Source: Hydrogenophilales bacterium
Lineage (GTDB): Bacteria; Pseudomonadota; Gammaproteobacteria; Burkholderiales; Thiobacillaceae
Direction: 5' to 3'
Length of the DNA stretch: 64,000 bases
Assembly: GCA_016703155.1 (NCBI GenBank)
Contig: JADJCP010000002.1
Span: 1 to 64,000, forward strand
How positions within the stretch are numbered: position 1 is the first letter of the stretch; each line of letters opens with the position of its first letter. The notes beneath the pieces are model-generated. The model was not told the origin of the DNA. It did no database searches and saw only the letters and a program-made list of their open reading frames with translations. Below, piece after piece: positions 63,104-64,000 of the stretch. The translations under genes were made by a program, and so were the position numbers.

Positions 63104-64000
63104 TCAATAGTGATACTTCGTTTTGCCTGCCCAAGGGGTTTCCTTGTAGCGGCTGTGCAGTAGCCTGAACATGGCTTTCGACAAACGGGAAGTTTCCGCA
63201 TTGACGCAACCTCCACGCGTAGCCTGGATCAACCGATGCAGGTCTTCCGGGATGCGAGGATCATCCGGATGCGATTTTGCACGCGCCAGGATGATACGAG
63301 CCAGTTGGTTGGTAGCATTGTCGAGTTTCAGAAACCTATCCCTTTCCTTGTTGGCACGATCCCGACTGGCGGAAGGAAACGCCAAAGTCAGGAAATCCTG
63401 CGGCCTGGAATCGGTCGCGACAAGGCACCACCAATTATCCAGGGCGAACTCGCCGGATAGAATTTCCGTGCTGTGGTCCTCAATATCCTTAACTTCGACC
63501 GACATGGCTGGGTGACGCACCAACAGGTCAGCGGCCTGGAAGTCGCGGTCTGACGGCTCCGCACGCCGATACCGCTCCAGGGGCTCACTCAGTCCTGGTA
63601 TGGAGCTAGCTAGTTGTGATGACAGGCGGCGCGCGGAATCGTGATCTCTCAAAGCAACGGCACGCGTCCAGGCAGCTACGGCCAGGTTTGTCCAAAGTCC
63701 AGGATGAAGCTTGCGTCGATTCAGCAACGTCTCCATGTCTGCCAAGCTCAATTGCGCATTGACCCAGGTCGCTGCACTCGTCGGCAAAGTCATGGAAATC
63801 TCATCATCTACATCCCCGTAATGCCCTGGATGATCAAAGCTCAGCATGTGGATGGGGGGCAAGTACTCGGCTAACAATACCGACTCTGCCTCGTCTATCC
63901 GTGGGGTATGTCGCAAGATAATTTCCCTCAGAGCGTTGCGACCATCCGCTGGAAAGTTCGCCGTATACAGATGCTGCCTTGCCTGGGCCACGATCAGGTC
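63104..64000 (-). CDS. Hypothetical protein, N-terminus outside window
   Basis: The frame is open to the right edge (… DLIVAQARQHLYTANF …), so the start is outside; GTG 63991 is probably internal. About 298 codons are seen. Sequence is alpha/beta with MSVEVKDIEDHSTEILSGEF and two Trp (DNWWCLVATDSRP). No family recognised, no membrane segment. Confidence 0.55.
   Translation of the reverse strand, partial: DLIVAQARQHLYTANFPADGRNALREIILRHTPRIDEAESVLLAEYLPPIHMLSFDHPGHYGDVDDEISMTLPTSAATWVNAQLSLADMETLLNRRKLHPGLWTNLAVAAWTRAVALRDHDSARRLSSQLASSIPGLSEPLERYRRAEPSDRDFQAADLLVRHPAMSVEVKDIEDHSTEILSGEFALDNWWCLVATDSRPQDFLTLAFPSASRDRANKERDRFLKLDNATNQLARIILARAKSHPDDPRIPEDLHRLIQATRGGCVNAETSRLSKAMFRLLHSRYKETPWAGKTKYHY

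Noticed and set aside
1..64000. tRNA, rRNA, CRISPR array or ICE attachment site
   Set aside because: No cloverleaf with TTCGA-type arm, no rRNA stretch, no array of regular repeats, and no tRNA-end direct repeat was found by eye.

Overview
The window is GC-rich, dense, proteobacterial-type DNA. Two blocks match the conserved backbone of an SPI-7/PFGI-1-type integrative and conjugative element (ICE). Block one (about 10.2-17.8 kb) carries parA, parB, DUF2857, two related winged-helix replication proteins (STY4528-like), a TIGR03761-like protein, a DUF3158-like protein and ssb. Block two (about 39.9-49.6 kb) carries DUF3577 (STY4534-like), DUF3275, radC, a DUF6094-like methyltransferase and a large SNF2-type ATPase. 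A gammaproteobacterial host is likely from the ICE type; I cannot name a genus. No relaxase, type IV secretion gene, ICE integrase, tRNA, rRNA or CRISPR array was seen, so only part of the ICE is present and its ends lie outside.

Layout. 0-4.3 kb (minus): zinc-ribbon and membrane proteins, role unknown. 4.9-10 kb: regulators, a PIN toxin/antitoxin pair, an IHF-like protein, and a GNAT toxin/DUF1778 antitoxin pair. 10.2-17.8 kb: ICE block one, ending in inverted DnaA boxes. 18.2-23.7 kb: an IS91-type unit (integrase plus HUH transposase) whose integrase is split by a 3.4-kb RIT element (three tyrosine recombinases). 24.1-27.5 kb: a WYL regulator and a PD-(D/E)XK protein between two copies of a small gene family. 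27.7-32.4 kb: two homologous small proteins, a Tat-signal repeat protein, a DnaB-like helicase core, and an FtsZ/tubulin-like gene interrupted by an IS3-family (IS407-type) element. 32.6-39.8 kb: a uracil-glycosylase-like protein, a double-AAA ATPase, a DUF2779 nuclease, an HNH protein, and an IS1182-type element. 39.8-49.6 kb: ICE block two, in which nine genes have related structured leaders. 49.6-60.2 kb: an eight-gene minus-strand operon (HIT, sulfur-binding-type HNH nuclease, MORC-like GHKL ATPase, Z1, DUF4420, AIPR, cytosine methylase, Vsr), a restriction/defence island. 60.4-64 kb: ADP-ribosylglycohydrolase, VWA protein, a small protein and a cut-off gene.

Most interesting signals. (1) A family of 5' leaders in ICE block two in which a conserved segment can pair with the Shine-Dalgarno and start-codon region, with compensatory changes between copies. 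(2) Four copies of a separate multi-hairpin RNA-like element just upstream of some of those leaders, also with compensatory changes. (3) A plasmid/ICE-type FtsZ-like protein with a twin-arginine signal and an altered catalytic T7 loop. (4) A shared palindrome, CGACA-N5-TGTCG, at three promoters around the WYL regulator. (5) Exact reconstruction of two genes after removing the RIT element and the IS407-type element.

Caution: about a dozen genes carry single-base frameshifts, mostly in short homopolymers and each repairable by one base. This pattern suggests assembly errors at least as much as gene decay, so the pseudogene labels below are provisional.
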